Origin: Myxococcales bacterium
Lineage (GTDB): Bacteria > Myxococcota_A > Polyangia > Nannocystales > Nannocystaceae
Direction of reading: 5' to 3'
NCBI GenBank assembly: GCA_014240065.1
Contig: JAAZXR010000005.1
Location: forward strand, 55,638-119,637
Length of the DNA stretch: 64,000 nt
Numbering within the stretch: the first letter of the stretch is position 1; the number at the start of each line of letters is the position of its first letter. The notes below the pieces were generated by a model. That model saw only the letters and a list, made by a program, of their open reading frames with translations, was not told where the DNA came from and searched no databases. Of this stretch, positions 19,727-28,348 are shown one piece after another. A program made the translations under genes and the position numbers.

Positions 19727-21379
19727 ATGCATCTCATGAGTTCGCTGGACGCCATCGATCGTCGCACGTGGGTCACCTGGTCCGCCGGTCTGCTCGTCGC
19801 TGCGATAGGCCTGTACCTTCATCGACGGGTTTGGACATTCACCTGCGACGACGCGTACATCTCGTTTCGCTACGCGCGAAACCTCGCTGAATTTGGAGCG
19901 CTCACGTTTGACGTGGGGCATGTACCTCCGGTGGAGGGGTATACGAACTTTTTGTGGGTCGTGCTCCTCGCAGCCGGGATGGGCATAGGGATCGCCCCGG
20001 AGCTGTGTGCGTCGGTGCTCGGGTTTTTGTCGGGGCTCGCAATCTTGGGGTTCGTGTTCGCGTTGGTGACGAGCGCTCCGATCGGCGGGCGTGGTGGCGG
20101 CGACTCATCAAGGGGAGGGACAGCGCACGCGCGGAGACGGCCGGTCGCGTCGCAGCGCTGTGGGGCGCTGTGCGTGGGCATGCTCCTCGCGACGCCGATG
20201 TTCGTGGTGTGGACCAGCGGCGGGCTTGAGACCTCGACGGCGACGCTGTTCGTGCTCGGCGCGGTCTTCGCCGGGATTAACGGGCGGCTGCGGGCGGCGG
20301 CCCTGCTCTCGGTGCTGGGCGTGCTCACGCGACCCGACGCGGTGGTGCCGTTGACGGGGGCCGCGCTCGGGTGTCTGCTCTCCGGACAGCGGCACGCGCG
20401 ACCACGGGGATCGAAACTCGCGCACGCGTTGCTGATTTTCGTGGTGCCGTTGGTGTTGCATATGTGCTGGCGCCGATGGTTCTACGACGCTTGGCTGCCG
20501 CACACATGGGAGGTGAAACGCCACGGGGCCTCGCTCGCGCGGAGTCACGGCGCGCGGTACCTGTGGGTGTGGGGGCGGGACCTCGGCCTCATGTGGTGGC
20601 TGCCCCTCGCGGTGTTGCTCCGGCGCCGCCACCTGGTCCTCGCCGTGCCGGTGGTGGCGAGCGTGGGCTACGTGGTGTCGGTTGGCGGCGACTTCATGGC
20701 CTACGGGAGGTTCTTGCAGACCGGGCTGGTGCTGCTGGTCTGCTTGGTGGGGTGGCTCGCCACCGATATCTCACGGCGAGTGGGTGGGCGAGCGTGGACC
20801 CAGTGGAGAGGTCCGATAGCGCTGGCGTCGCTGGCGGTGTTGTTGGGCGCGAGCGGCTCGAGACTCTTGGTCAAGGACCGGGCGAGCGCGTGGCAAGACG
20901 GGATGTTCGAGAGCGTCGCGGCGATGGATAGGTTCGCCAGGGTGCGCGTCGCCGCGGGCGAGTGGATGAGGGAGAATCTGCCGTCGGACTTGCTCGTGAG
21001 CGTGGGTGCCGCGGGCGCCATGCCCTACGCGTCTGGCCTGTCTGTGGTGGACACCTACGGTCTCGTGGAGAGAGATCTCAGCGGCTTCCGAGCCCCCGAC
21101 ACGGGGACGAAGGCGCGCCCGGGTCACCAGCTTCGCGCGACGTTGGAGTATGTGAAGTCGCGAGAACCGGACCTGCTGTGCCATCTGGGCTACGCGGGGC
21201 CGCAAATTCCACCTACGCGAGAGGCCCGGCGTCGAGGGCGGGGCGACTATCGATGGGCGTGCATCCCGGTGGGCGAGATCGCGTTGCCGCTCGAGCAGCA
21301 GGGCCTCCAAGATGTGGGAACATACTGCTGCTTGCGTCGAGAATCTCAAATCGTCGGGCCGTTCGGAGGGACCCCGTGA
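19727..21379 (+). CDS. GT-C-type membrane glycosyltransferase
   Basis: A 550-residue integral membrane protein. The first loop has CDDAYISFRYARNLAE with the acidic pair Asp41-Asp42, then PVEGYTNFLWV, motifs of a bacterial GT-C family related to arabinosyl- and other polyprenyl-phosphate-sugar transferases. About nine helices and a C-terminal soluble part with several cysteines follow. ATG at 19727; a second at 19736 is nearly as good. It overlaps the next gene by four bases (GTGA), so both are coupled. It diverges from the GT2 gene on the other strand. Confidence 0.88.
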   Translation: MHLMSSLDAIDRRTWVTWSAGLLVAAIGLYLHRRVWTFTCDDAYISFRYARNLAEFGALTFDVGHVPPVEGYTNFLWVVLLAAGMGIGIAPELCASVLGFLSGLAILGFVFALVTSAPIGGRGGGDSSRGGTAHARRRPVASQRCGALCVGMLLATPMFVVWTSGGLETSTATLFVLGAVFAGINGRLRAAALLSVLGVLTRPDAVVPLTGAALGCLLSGQRHARPRGSKLAHALLIFVVPLVLHMCWRRWFYDAWLPHTWEVKRHGASLARSHGARYLWVWGRDLGLMWWLPLAVLLRRRHLVLAVPVVASVGYVVSVGGDFMAYGRFLQTGLVLLVCLVGWLATDISRRVGGRAWTQWRGPIALASLAVLLGASGSRLLVKDRASAWQDGMFESVAAMDRFARVRVAAGEWMRENLPSDLLVSVGAAGAMPYASGLSVVDTYGLVERDLSGFRAPDTGTKARPGHQLRATLEYVKSREPDLLCHLGYAGPQIPPTREARRRGRGDYRWACIPVGEIALPLEQQGLQDVGTYCCLRRESQIVGPFGGTP

Positions 21380-23454
21380 GGTTGCCCTCGGTGAGCAAGC
21401 GATCGCCGTCGATCCTCTCGGTGCTCGCCTGCGTCTGGATCGTCGCGGTTGCGTTGATCTCGATGTCGAGGCTCACCTTCCCGCTCGAGCTTGAGTGGAT
21501 GGAAGGTGGGAGCGTGCTCCAAGCGCTGCGGTTTCAGCGGGGGCTCCCGCTTTATCCGGAGCCGTCCGCCGCGGCGGTCCCGCATCTGTACACGCCCCTT
21601 TACTCGATCGTCCTCGGGCTCCTCGGCTTCGTGTTTCCGCTGGGGCTCGCCCTCGCGCGGATGGTGTCGATAGTCTCGGTGTTGGCGACCTCCATCGCCA
21701 TCTACAAGATCGTTGGATACGAGGGGCGCCCACGCAGTCATCGACTGGCGGGGGTCGGCCTGTATCTGAGCAGCTACGTGTTCGCGTATCGCTGGTACGA
21801 CGTCGGCCGCGCCGACAGCATGTGCATGGCGCTCGTCTTGTGGTCACTGCTGTTGCTCCGGCGGTCGTGGGGGGACGTCCGCAAGGCGATCTTTGCGGGC
21901 CTGTTGATGGGGCTCGCATTTTGGACCAAGCAGATCGCCTTCATCTTCGTCATGGGGAGCGGGATCGCCGGGCTGCTCGTGGCGCCGCGACAGACGTGGT
22001 TTTACGCGGCCGCCGTGGGTGTCGTGGGGCTCGGGGGGCTCGTCGTCGGGCAGTGGATGAGCGACGGCTGGATGTGGACCTATATCTACGAGCTGCACCA
22101 ATCTCACCCATTCAATGAGGAGCGGTTCTTTCGTAAGTCCTGGCTGATGATGGGTCACGCGTGGCCATTTTTGGTGATGTGTGTGGGCGTCGTCGTCGCG
22201 GAGCTGCTCGGGCCTCGACTGCGACGCACGAGGCGCCTCGACGCCCGGGATGACGAGCTCCTCCGGACGCGGCTCGCGACCAGGCGCGGAATCGGCTTTT
22301 GGGGGATCAACCTGTGCGCGGCGATGATCGCGAGCGCGTTGTCGTACTCTACGATGTGGGCGGAGCCGAACGCCTTCATCCCGGCGGCGGTGTTGGTCGG
22401 GGTCTTCGTGGCGTCGCTGCTGCCGAGCGAGGGGCGGGTCGCGCGGATCGGCGGGGCCCTGTGTTCGCTTCAGCTCGTGTTCGCGTTCTTCGTGGAGCCG
22501 AGGTTTCAGCCGATCCAAGACGAGGGGTGGTCTGCCTTCCCGCGCAGCTACCGGTGGCAACAGCTTGGCTTTGTGGTGCCGTCCGAGCGCGCGCGTGTCC
22601 GCGCCCAAGAGGTCCGGGACGGGCTGATGGATTCCAACGGACCGGTGCTCGGGTACGCGCGTCCGTGGTGGGCGGTGATCGCATCGGGGGGCGCCATGGT
22701 CGGCCACGCCGGGAGCATGGGGCTCAAGGATGTGCTCATCGAGGACCGCAAGCGCATCAAGGCCAAGATGGCCCAGGAGGTGCGGTCCGGCGCGTTCGAC
22801 CAGATCTGGACGGAGGGAGAACCGGAGCTGTGGCTTCGTCGCGCGATGTTCGGTCGCTACGGCGTCGGTCTTCGGCTCCACGGTGAAGAGCGGGTTCGTC
22901 CCATGACGGGGTGGATGTCGAGGGCCGGCACCCTCAATGAATACACAGCCGATCAGCTCATGTTCGAGAAGGTGCGAAGCACCACGCCCGCCGAGGGCGA
23001 GCGCGTGATCGTGGACTTTGAAGGGGGCTCCCTCGCGGGGATGCGGACGGGGGGGACCGCCTTCGGAGGACGCCCCGTTCGCAGCCTGTACGGGAAGCAG
23101 CCCGTGATCGGTCCGCTCGACGGAGAGTTCGGCCTGTCGAGCGCGGCGACCTCGCTCGGGGTACGGGCGAGAGGGACGGCGCGCACCCCGGTGTTCGTTC
23201 TGCCGGAGGGCGCCTCCGAGCTGCGACTCCTCCTCGGCACGACGGGTCGGACGGACGGGCTCTTCGCGCGGCTCGAGGGGGAGCGAGGGAAGGTCCTAGA
23301 CATCCCCCTGCCGGTCACGCCGTGGCGGCTTGACCGCGTCGCCGTCGTGATCCCGCCGGAGTGGCGCGGCGACGAGGCGTCGCTGGTCGTCAGCGATGAC
23401 AGCCCGGCCGCGGCCGTTTTCTTTGATGATCTCCGCGTCGTGACGCTGGAGTGA
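21376..23454 (+). CDS. GT-C-like membrane protein with C-terminal beta domain
   Basis: A 692-residue protein starting at the GTG that overlaps the previous stop (GTGA). The N-terminal about 430 residues hold about ten helices, with an early loop FPLELEWMEGGSVLQALR whose acidic residues follow the GT-C pattern. The last about 150 residues are outside the membrane, with beta-rich sequence and a FEGGSLAGM segment that resembles a carbohydrate-binding sandwich. The same architecture as the gene at 15357 suggests that the two do similar jobs on the same glycan. Exact activity is not known. Confidence 0.83.
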   Translation: MRLPSVSKRSPSILSVLACVWIVAVALISMSRLTFPLELEWMEGGSVLQALRFQRGLPLYPEPSAAAVPHLYTPLYSIVLGLLGFVFPLGLALARMVSIVSVLATSIAIYKIVGYEGRPRSHRLAGVGLYLSSYVFAYRWYDVGRADSMCMALVLWSLLLLRRSWGDVRKAIFAGLLMGLAFWTKQIAFIFVMGSGIAGLLVAPRQTWFYAAAVGVVGLGGLVVGQWMSDGWMWTYIYELHQSHPFNEERFFRKSWLMMGHAWPFLVMCVGVVVAELLGPRLRRTRRLDARDDELLRTRLATRRGIGFWGINLCAAMIASALSYSTMWAEPNAFIPAAVLVGVFVASLLPSEGRVARIGGALCSLQLVFAFFVEPRFQPIQDEGWSAFPRSYRWQQLGFVVPSERARVRAQEVRDGLMDSNGPVLGYARPWWAVIASGGAMVGHAGSMGLKDVLIEDRKRIKAKMAQEVRSGAFDQIWTEGEPELWLRRAMFGRYGVGLRLHGEERVRPMTGWMSRAGTLNEYTADQLMFEKVRSTTPAEGERVIVDFEGGSLAGMRTGGTAFGGRPVRSLYGKQPVIGPLDGEFGLSSAATSLGVRARGTARTPVFVLPEGASELRLLLGTTGRTDGLFARLEGERGKVLDIPLPVTPWRLDRVAVVIPPEWRGDEASLVVSDDSPAAAVFFDDLRVVTLE

Positions 23455-23472
23455 GGCGGCGCGGAGATTTGC

Positions 23473-23913
23473 TCAGCGCGTGCGGAGGTGAATGAGGCCG
23501 CGCGTGAGGAGCACCGTCCGCTGCCCGAGGCCCGGATATTTCACCGCCAGCTCGAGGGGGGTCCCGACATCACCGCGGATGGATCGCTGCCACGCTCGAA
23601 CACGGTTGTGGTGCGCGCCGTTCACGGACGTCAAAATCGCGCCGGGGACGAGCTTGCCGTCCGCGGGGGTGTTGCTGAACACCCGGCGAACGACCACATC
23701 GTCGCCGCGTTGCTCAAGCTCCACCCCGATCCCAGCGTAGGTGTAGCCTGTGGAGACGGCGGCGGCGCTGCACGTCACTCTTTCTTGGCTGTGCGAGACG
23801 ACGAGCGCCGTCACGGCACCGGTGCAAAGTATGCCGGTGGTCACGATCGCGCTCAGCGAGAGGCTCCTCGCAAATTTCCAGTTCTCTATGTTCTGTTTCA
23901 ACTTTCGAGTCAT
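23473..23913 (-). CDS. membrane-anchored PDZ-domain protein
   Basis: About 146 residues from the ATG at 23913, which has TGGAG six bases upstream. One N-terminal helix (about residues 20-45) anchors it; the rest is a single PDZ domain, seen in GIGVELEQRGDDVVVRRVF and GKLVPGAILTSVNG, which binds C-terminal peptides. There is no protease domain in the same polypeptide. It may tether or regulate another envelope protein. The downstream end lies next to the GT-C gene end at 23454 and the upstream side is a divergent promoter region. Confidence 0.82.
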   Translation of the reverse strand: MTRKLKQNIENWKFARSLSLSAIVTTGILCTGAVTALVVSHSQERVTCSAAAVSTGYTYAGIGVELEQRGDDVVVRRVFSNTPADGKLVPGAILTSVNGAHHNRVRAWQRSIRGDVGTPLELAVKYPGLGQRTVLLTRGLIHLRTR

Positions 23914-24051
23914 CCCAAGCTCCAATCCTGCGCTGGCTTTAAGTGTTCCACAACAACCGCCATCGCGCCAGGGTCGAAGATGTCCACCGCCGGGAGGGGC
24001 CCTGCGCCCGACGAGATCGCCCCTCGCGACGCCAGACGCGCACTCTTCATG

Positions 24052-24063
24052 TTTCGTACGAAA
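24052..24063. promoter_or_regulatory. 12-bp palindrome in a divergent promoter region
   Basis: TTTCGTACGAAA is a perfect palindrome lying 40 bases before the SGNH hydrolase start and about 140 bases from the PDZ gene start. Such symmetry is typical of dimeric repressor operators, but no known consensus comes to mind. A single occurrence in this window is all I can see. Function is inference. Confidence 0.3.
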
Positions 24064-24103
24064 GTCATTTCACTCCGCCATGGAACCGGGCTAGGTTTCG
24101 CCG

Positions 24104-25276
24104 ATGCTCCATTCGCGACAGCGAGAGGGTGGGAACGGCGGGCGCTTCGGCCGTTTTGCGCTCACCGTGCTCACCGCAGGTGTGATGATGTGCGCAAGCT
24201 TGTGCGTCGCCTGCAACGGCGGAGATGCGGCGAGGCCAGCGCTCTCGACTGAGCCTCAGCGTTCTGCGCCCCTTGGTGTCGGTGACGTCTCCACCGGTGC
24301 GCGTCCGGCGGGAACGACGAGCGCGGATGGTGCGGGCGGCAGCGAGGGCGCGGGTGGCAGCGAGGGCGCGGGGCAAGCGGCGGCGGTCGACCCGCCGCTC
24401 ACCGGCTCTGGCGGGGCAGCGTCAACGACGGTGACCGCGGCGGCCATCGATCCCGCCGGTACGACGGGAGGTGCCCCCGCGACCGATGGATCATCGGGCG
24501 GCGCAGAGACCACCGCGAGCGGCGGCCGAGCGCTCGCCGGTCAGGGGACGACCGCCGAAGGCCAAGAAGACGGGGAGTCGGGTGGACCCCGCGATCCCGC
24601 GGAGGTGAAGCCTCCATTGACCAAGGTGTTACTCCTCGGCGATTCGCTGATCGCGACGGGGTTTGGCGTGCGGCTCGAGAGCGAGCTCGACGGGACGCCT
24701 GGTGTTGTGGCCTATCGGAAGGGCAAGAGCGCCTCCGGCCTCGCGCGCCCCGATTTCTTCGACTGGATGTGGGAGGCGCAGCATCAGATCGCCGCGCGCG
24801 AGCCTGACGTCGTCATCATCTTAATGGGTGGGAATGATGGGCAGGACTTGACCTCGAAGGGCCGCTCGAAGCGGCGTGTGCGCTGGAAGAGCGACGCTTG
24901 GAGCGAGGCCTACGCGGCGCGCGTCGACGAATTATTGGCGCGCACGTGGGCGCCGGGGCGGACGATTATCTGGCTCGGCCTCCCAAAGATGGGGTTGGGG
25001 AGTCTCGAGCGCAAACTCGCGCTCATCCGCGAAATCCAACGGGCGCGGGTTAAGACGAAGCCCGGCGCCGTCTATATGGATACGTCTCCACATTTGCTGA
25101 ATAGTGATGGAGAGTTGAAGGTCTATGGTACCGTGCGCGGAAAGCGCAGGACGCTGAGAGCCGACGATGGCATTCATTTCACCATGGCCGGGAGTGACTA
25201 CCTTGCGGAGGCGATTCTTGAGGATGTGTTGCGATCGTTCGGCTACCAGGCGCCGCAGGCGAGCGAGAAGCCGTAG
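24104..25276 (+). CDS. SGNH/GDSL hydrolase, DUF459 family
   Basis: A 390-residue secreted enzyme. After a signal region with cysteines near residue 37 comes a low-complexity Gly/Ala/Ser/Thr linker to about residue 165. The catalytic domain starts with GDSLIATG (nucleophile Ser181), then GGND (Asn244) and DDGIHFT with Asp355 and His358. DUF459 proteins are periplasmic hydrolases that may act on acyl or acetyl groups of envelope polymers. The C-terminus is 32 bases before the LysM endopeptidase gene, so both may be co-expressed. The substrate is not known. Confidence 0.9.
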   Translation: MLHSRQREGGNGGRFGRFALTVLTAGVMMCASLCVACNGGDAARPALSTEPQRSAPLGVGDVSTGARPAGTTSADGAGGSEGAGGSEGAGQAAAVDPPLTGSGGAASTTVTAAAIDPAGTTGGAPATDGSSGGAETTASGGRALAGQGTTAEGQEDGESGGPRDPAEVKPPLTKVLLLGDSLIATGFGVRLESELDGTPGVVAYRKGKSASGLARPDFFDWMWEAQHQIAAREPDVVIILMGGNDGQDLTSKGRSKRRVRWKSDAWSEAYAARVDELLARTWAPGRTIIWLGLPKMGLGSLERKLALIREIQRARVKTKPGAVYMDTSPHLLNSDGELKVYGTVRGKRRTLRADDGIHFTMAGSDYLAEAILEDVLRSFGYQAPQASEKP

Positions 25277-25307
25277 CGCCTCGCGCACGGGAGCCGGCCG
25301 CTGCTGG

Positions 25308-26438
25308 ATGGAGTCGCGACGGCACCTCACGCGTGTCGCGGCGAGCGGCGTCGCGGTCGCGGTCCTGCTCGCGCCCGCGGGCGTTGGGGCGGCCTCGAGC
25401 GGAGCGCGGGGCTCCGCCGTGGCGGACGACGATGGCGCAGCGAAGAACAAATCGGAGCGGACGTGGATCAAGCACGAGGTGATCGCGGGTGATTTGATCG
25501 CGGCGCTCGCTCGCCGTTATGGCGTGACACGGAGCGAGCTCATCCGCTGGAATAAATTGGACCCGGAGCGGCCCGTGATCGTGATCGGGCGGAGCCTCCG
25601 CGTGTACGCGAAGATCGTGCCGCCTCCCCGCGAGCGACGGGTGCACGTGGTGGTCAAGGGCGACTCATGGTCGGGAATCGCGAGCAAGTACGACGTCTCG
25701 CAGAGAGTCCTGCGTCGGTGGAATCCGAAGTACAAGGGCCGCAGATCTCTCTACGTGGGGAATCTAGTCATCGTGTGGCTCGACGGAACCTCGACGGTGC
25801 AGAAGAAAGTGACCGATGAGCCGCTCCCGCTCGTACCGGTGAAGCAAGGCGCCCGGAGCATCGGGGCGCCCACCAGTGGCAGGATCTACGCCGCCGCTCC
25901 GATCCCTGAGAACAAGCCGCTGTACACGGTGCTGAGACCGAGGCTGAGCTTCGGGGCGACACATAGCATCGAGCAGCTGCAGCTCGGCATCGCGAGGTTC
26001 CGCCGGGACTACACCTACGGAGGGCGGCTGGTGATCTCAAGCATGAGCAGGGAAGGTGGAGGACGGTTGAAGCCGCATCGCTCCCACCAGTCCGGTCGAG
26101 ATGTAGACATCCGTCTGCCGTTGCTGGCGGGGCTCTCAGGATCGCTCCCCAAGAGCTACGATGAGGTCGATTGGAGCGCCACCTGGGGGCTTGTGAAGTC
26201 GCTCATCGACACTGAACAGGTCGTCTACATCTTCTTAAATCACAGCGCGCAGCGGCGATTGTTTCGAGCGGCGAAGCGCGCGGGGATGTCGGAGACGGCG
26301 TTGCAGCCGCTGATTCAGTACCCGCAGTCGATCGGGAAGGGGAGCGCGGTGGTGCGGCACTCCAAGGGGCACGACAAGCACTTTCATGTGCGATTTAAGT
26401 GCGGCTCCTCCGAGGACGCGTGCCGAGAGAGGCGATGA
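25308..26438 (+). CDS. LysM and penicillin-insensitive murein endopeptidase (MepA-like)
   Basis: A 376-residue secreted peptidoglycan hydrolase. A signal peptide covers about residues 1-30. Two LysM domains (about 53-100 and 111-158) bind peptidoglycan. The catalytic domain has HRSHQSGRDVDIRL (His260, Asp267) and HDKHFHVRFKC (His358, His360), the zinc ligands of MepA, which cuts D-Ala-meso-DAP cross-links. The ATG at 25308 follows the DUF459 stop by 31 bases. Domain order LysM-LysM-MepA is seen in myxobacteria. Its role would be cell-wall remodelling in the periplasm. Confidence 0.93.
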   Translation: MESRRHLTRVAASGVAVAVLLAPAGVGAASSGARGSAVADDDGAAKNKSERTWIKHEVIAGDLIAALARRYGVTRSELIRWNKLDPERPVIVIGRSLRVYAKIVPPPRERRVHVVVKGDSWSGIASKYDVSQRVLRRWNPKYKGRRSLYVGNLVIVWLDGTSTVQKKVTDEPLPLVPVKQGARSIGAPTSGRIYAAAPIPENKPLYTVLRPRLSFGATHSIEQLQLGIARFRRDYTYGGRLVISSMSREGGGRLKPHRSHQSGRDVDIRLPLLAGLSGSLPKSYDEVDWSATWGLVKSLIDTEQVVYIFLNHSAQRRLFRAAKRAGMSETALQPLIQYPQSIGKGSAVVRHSKGHDKHFHVRFKCGSSEDACRERR

Positions 26439-26466
26439 GGGGGAGCTGGTGTGCGCGGCGGCCGGG

Positions 26467-27156
26467 CTACTCAAGCCCAATGCCGAGCTTGTAGCGTCGG
26501 ACGATCTTCGAATATTCCTCGTGATCGATCCAACTTGAGCGCGCGGGGTCGGTCAGATAGGTCGGGTCGAGGTCGGCGAGCAGCGCGACCTGACGTTCAA
26601 GCTCGAGCGCATCCAACACCCTCAGCTCTCGCTCTTCGACACCCACCAGCTGGAGGAATAGCACCGAGCCGTGCGGGGTGGAGATCTGTCGCAGCAGGGG
26701 ATCGGGGAGGCACACGATGCCTGTGAGGGCGGAGGCGGGGGCGCTCGACCCGTCGATGGGAGCACCGAGGTCGATGGTGTGGCCGCTGTCGAAGCCCTTG
26801 CGCCGCGAGAGCACGTAGTGCGCGAGGGTTTGGATCAAGGAGACGCCCCACACGGGCGGGTGGGGGTCCGCGTCGCCCCGAGGTACGCGCAGCGTGAGCT
26901 CAATGCCGAAGCCGCTCACGGAGGGCTCCGGAGAGGTTTTCTCGAACAGCTCGCTGAGCCCGTAGCTCACGTAGTGCCAGCTTGTGGGCGCCTTGGAGGA
27001 CCACACGGACACCGCCGGGAGCGGCGCTTGCCCGTCGAGCTCGTAGGGGCGCTCGCTGGCGAACTGGTGTGGGACCTGGCCGGGATAGAGGCTGCCGACG
27101 GTCCGGTCGATGGCGGACCACCCCGGCGCGTCCGGCGGTGAGGTGTCGTCAGACAT
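26467..27156 (-). CDS. SUFU (suppressor of fused) domain protein
   Basis: A 229-residue protein. The SUFU fold is seen in SWHYVSYGLSELF, GFGIELTLRVPRG, SLIQTLAHYVL, a GHTIDLGAPI motif and FLQLVGVEERELRV. Bacterial SUFU proteins are common and often act as immunity or scaffold proteins in contact-dependent or polymorphic toxin systems, but there is no toxin gene here. I chose the ATG at 27156; the frame extends up to 27252 across the end of serC. It begins four bases after the serC stop, so the two genes are in one operon. Role here is unknown. Confidence 0.9.
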   Translation of the reverse strand: MSDDTSPPDAPGWSAIDRTVGSLYPGQVPHQFASERPYELDGQAPLPAVSVWSSKAPTSWHYVSYGLSELFEKTSPEPSVSGFGIELTLRVPRGDADPHPPVWGVSLIQTLAHYVLSRRKGFDSGHTIDLGAPIDGSSAPASALTGIVCLPDPLLRQISTPHGSVLFLQLVGVEERELRVLDALELERQVALLADLDPTYLTDPARSSWIDHEEYSKIVRRYKLGIGLE

Positions 27157-27160
27157 GGCC

Positions 27161-28300
27161 CTAGGCTCTCCGCTCGAATTCTCGCATAAAGGAGGTGAGG
27201 GCGCGCGCTCCCTCCACCGGGAACGCGTTGTACATGCTGGCCCGGCATCCACCGACCGAGCGGTGCCCCTTGAGCCCTTGGAAGCCCAGGTCGTTGGCTT
27301 CCGTGAGGAAGCGCGCCGTGAGAGCGTCTCGCTCGGCCTCCGGTGCGCCGTTGAGCGTGAACGGGATGGTCATGCGAGAGCGGTGGCCGGCTCGCGCGTG
27401 CGCGGCGAAGAGGCTCGAATTGTCGAGCGTCTCGTAGAGCAGCTCCGACTTCTCGTTGTTGAGGCGCGCCATGGCCTCGACGCCGCCGCGCGCCTCGATC
27501 CATTCGAGCACGAGCTTCAGGACCAACACGCCGAAGCTGTTGGGGGTGTTGAACAGGCTGTTCGCGTTGGCGTGCGTGGCGTACTTGAGGAATTTTGGGG
27601 ACGCCGGCGCCTCCGGGTCGTCGATGAGATCGCGTCGAAGGAAGACGAGACACAGCCCGGAACAGCCGAGATTTTTTTGCGCGCCAGCGTAGCCGAGCGC
27701 GGCGCGCTCAAGCGCCATCGGGCGGCTGCCGATATGGCTCGAGGCGTCGACGACCAGCGGGACACCCTCGGGAGCGTGGGGGAGGTCCTCGTATTCGGTC
27801 CCGTAGATGGTGTTGTTTGTGGTGATGTGTAGAAAACTCGATCCGGCCGCGTCCGCCCAATTGACTGGCGGGATGTGATCAAATTTTGAGTCGCTGGAAG
27901 AGCCGAGCACCCGGACCTCTCCGAAGTGGCGGGCCTCCGCGATCGCCTTGCTGGACCAGGCGCCGGTGTCGACGAAGCTCGCCGGCCGCCCGGGTCTAGA
28001 GAGGTTGGTCGGGACCATGACGAACTGCATGCTCGCGCCGCCGGGCAGCAACAGGATCTGGTGGGTGTCTTCGGGGATATTGAGGACGCTGTGGGCGAGC
28101 TCAATTGCGCGGTCGTGCACCGCTTGGTAGGGGCCCCCCCGGTGGGAGACTTCGAGGAGCGAGAGCCCGATCGAGGGGGCGTCCGGCTGATGCCCGCCGA
28201 GCCTCAGCGCGGTGACGGCCTCCGCTGCCCGCTCAAGCACCTCTTGAGGGAGGATGGCAGGTCCTGCAGAGAAGTTAAACGGGCGCGTCGTGTCAGCCAT
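27161..28300 (-). CDS. serC: phosphoserine aminotransferase
   Basis: A 379-residue PLP enzyme that converts 3-phosphohydroxypyruvate and glutamate to phosphoserine in serine (and pyridoxine) synthesis. NFSAGPAILP near the N-terminus, the LLPGGASMQF motif, the TTNNTIYGTEY motif and the PLP lysine in GAQKNLG are present, and the C-terminus has GHRSVGGCRASMYNA. Length matches SerC (about 360). The second residue after the lysine motif is CSG rather than the usual PAG, a small deviation. It shares a transcript with the SUFU gene and diverges from the cyclophilin gene. Confidence 0.95.
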   Translation of the reverse strand: MADTTRPFNFSAGPAILPQEVLERAAEAVTALRLGGHQPDAPSIGLSLLEVSHRGGPYQAVHDRAIELAHSVLNIPEDTHQILLLPGGASMQFVMVPTNLSRPGRPASFVDTGAWSSKAIAEARHFGEVRVLGSSSDSKFDHIPPVNWADAAGSSFLHITTNNTIYGTEYEDLPHAPEGVPLVVDASSHIGSRPMALERAALGYAGAQKNLGCSGLCLVFLRRDLIDDPEAPASPKFLKYATHANANSLFNTPNSFGVLVLKLVLEWIEARGGVEAMARLNNEKSELLYETLDNSSLFAAHARAGHRSRMTIPFTLNGAPEAERDALTARFLTEANDLGFQGLKGHRSVGGCRASMYNAFPVEGARALTSFMREFERRA

Positions 28301-28348
28301 TGCACCGACGCTAGATCACCTTCCGGCACTTTGGTAGCGTCATGTTGG

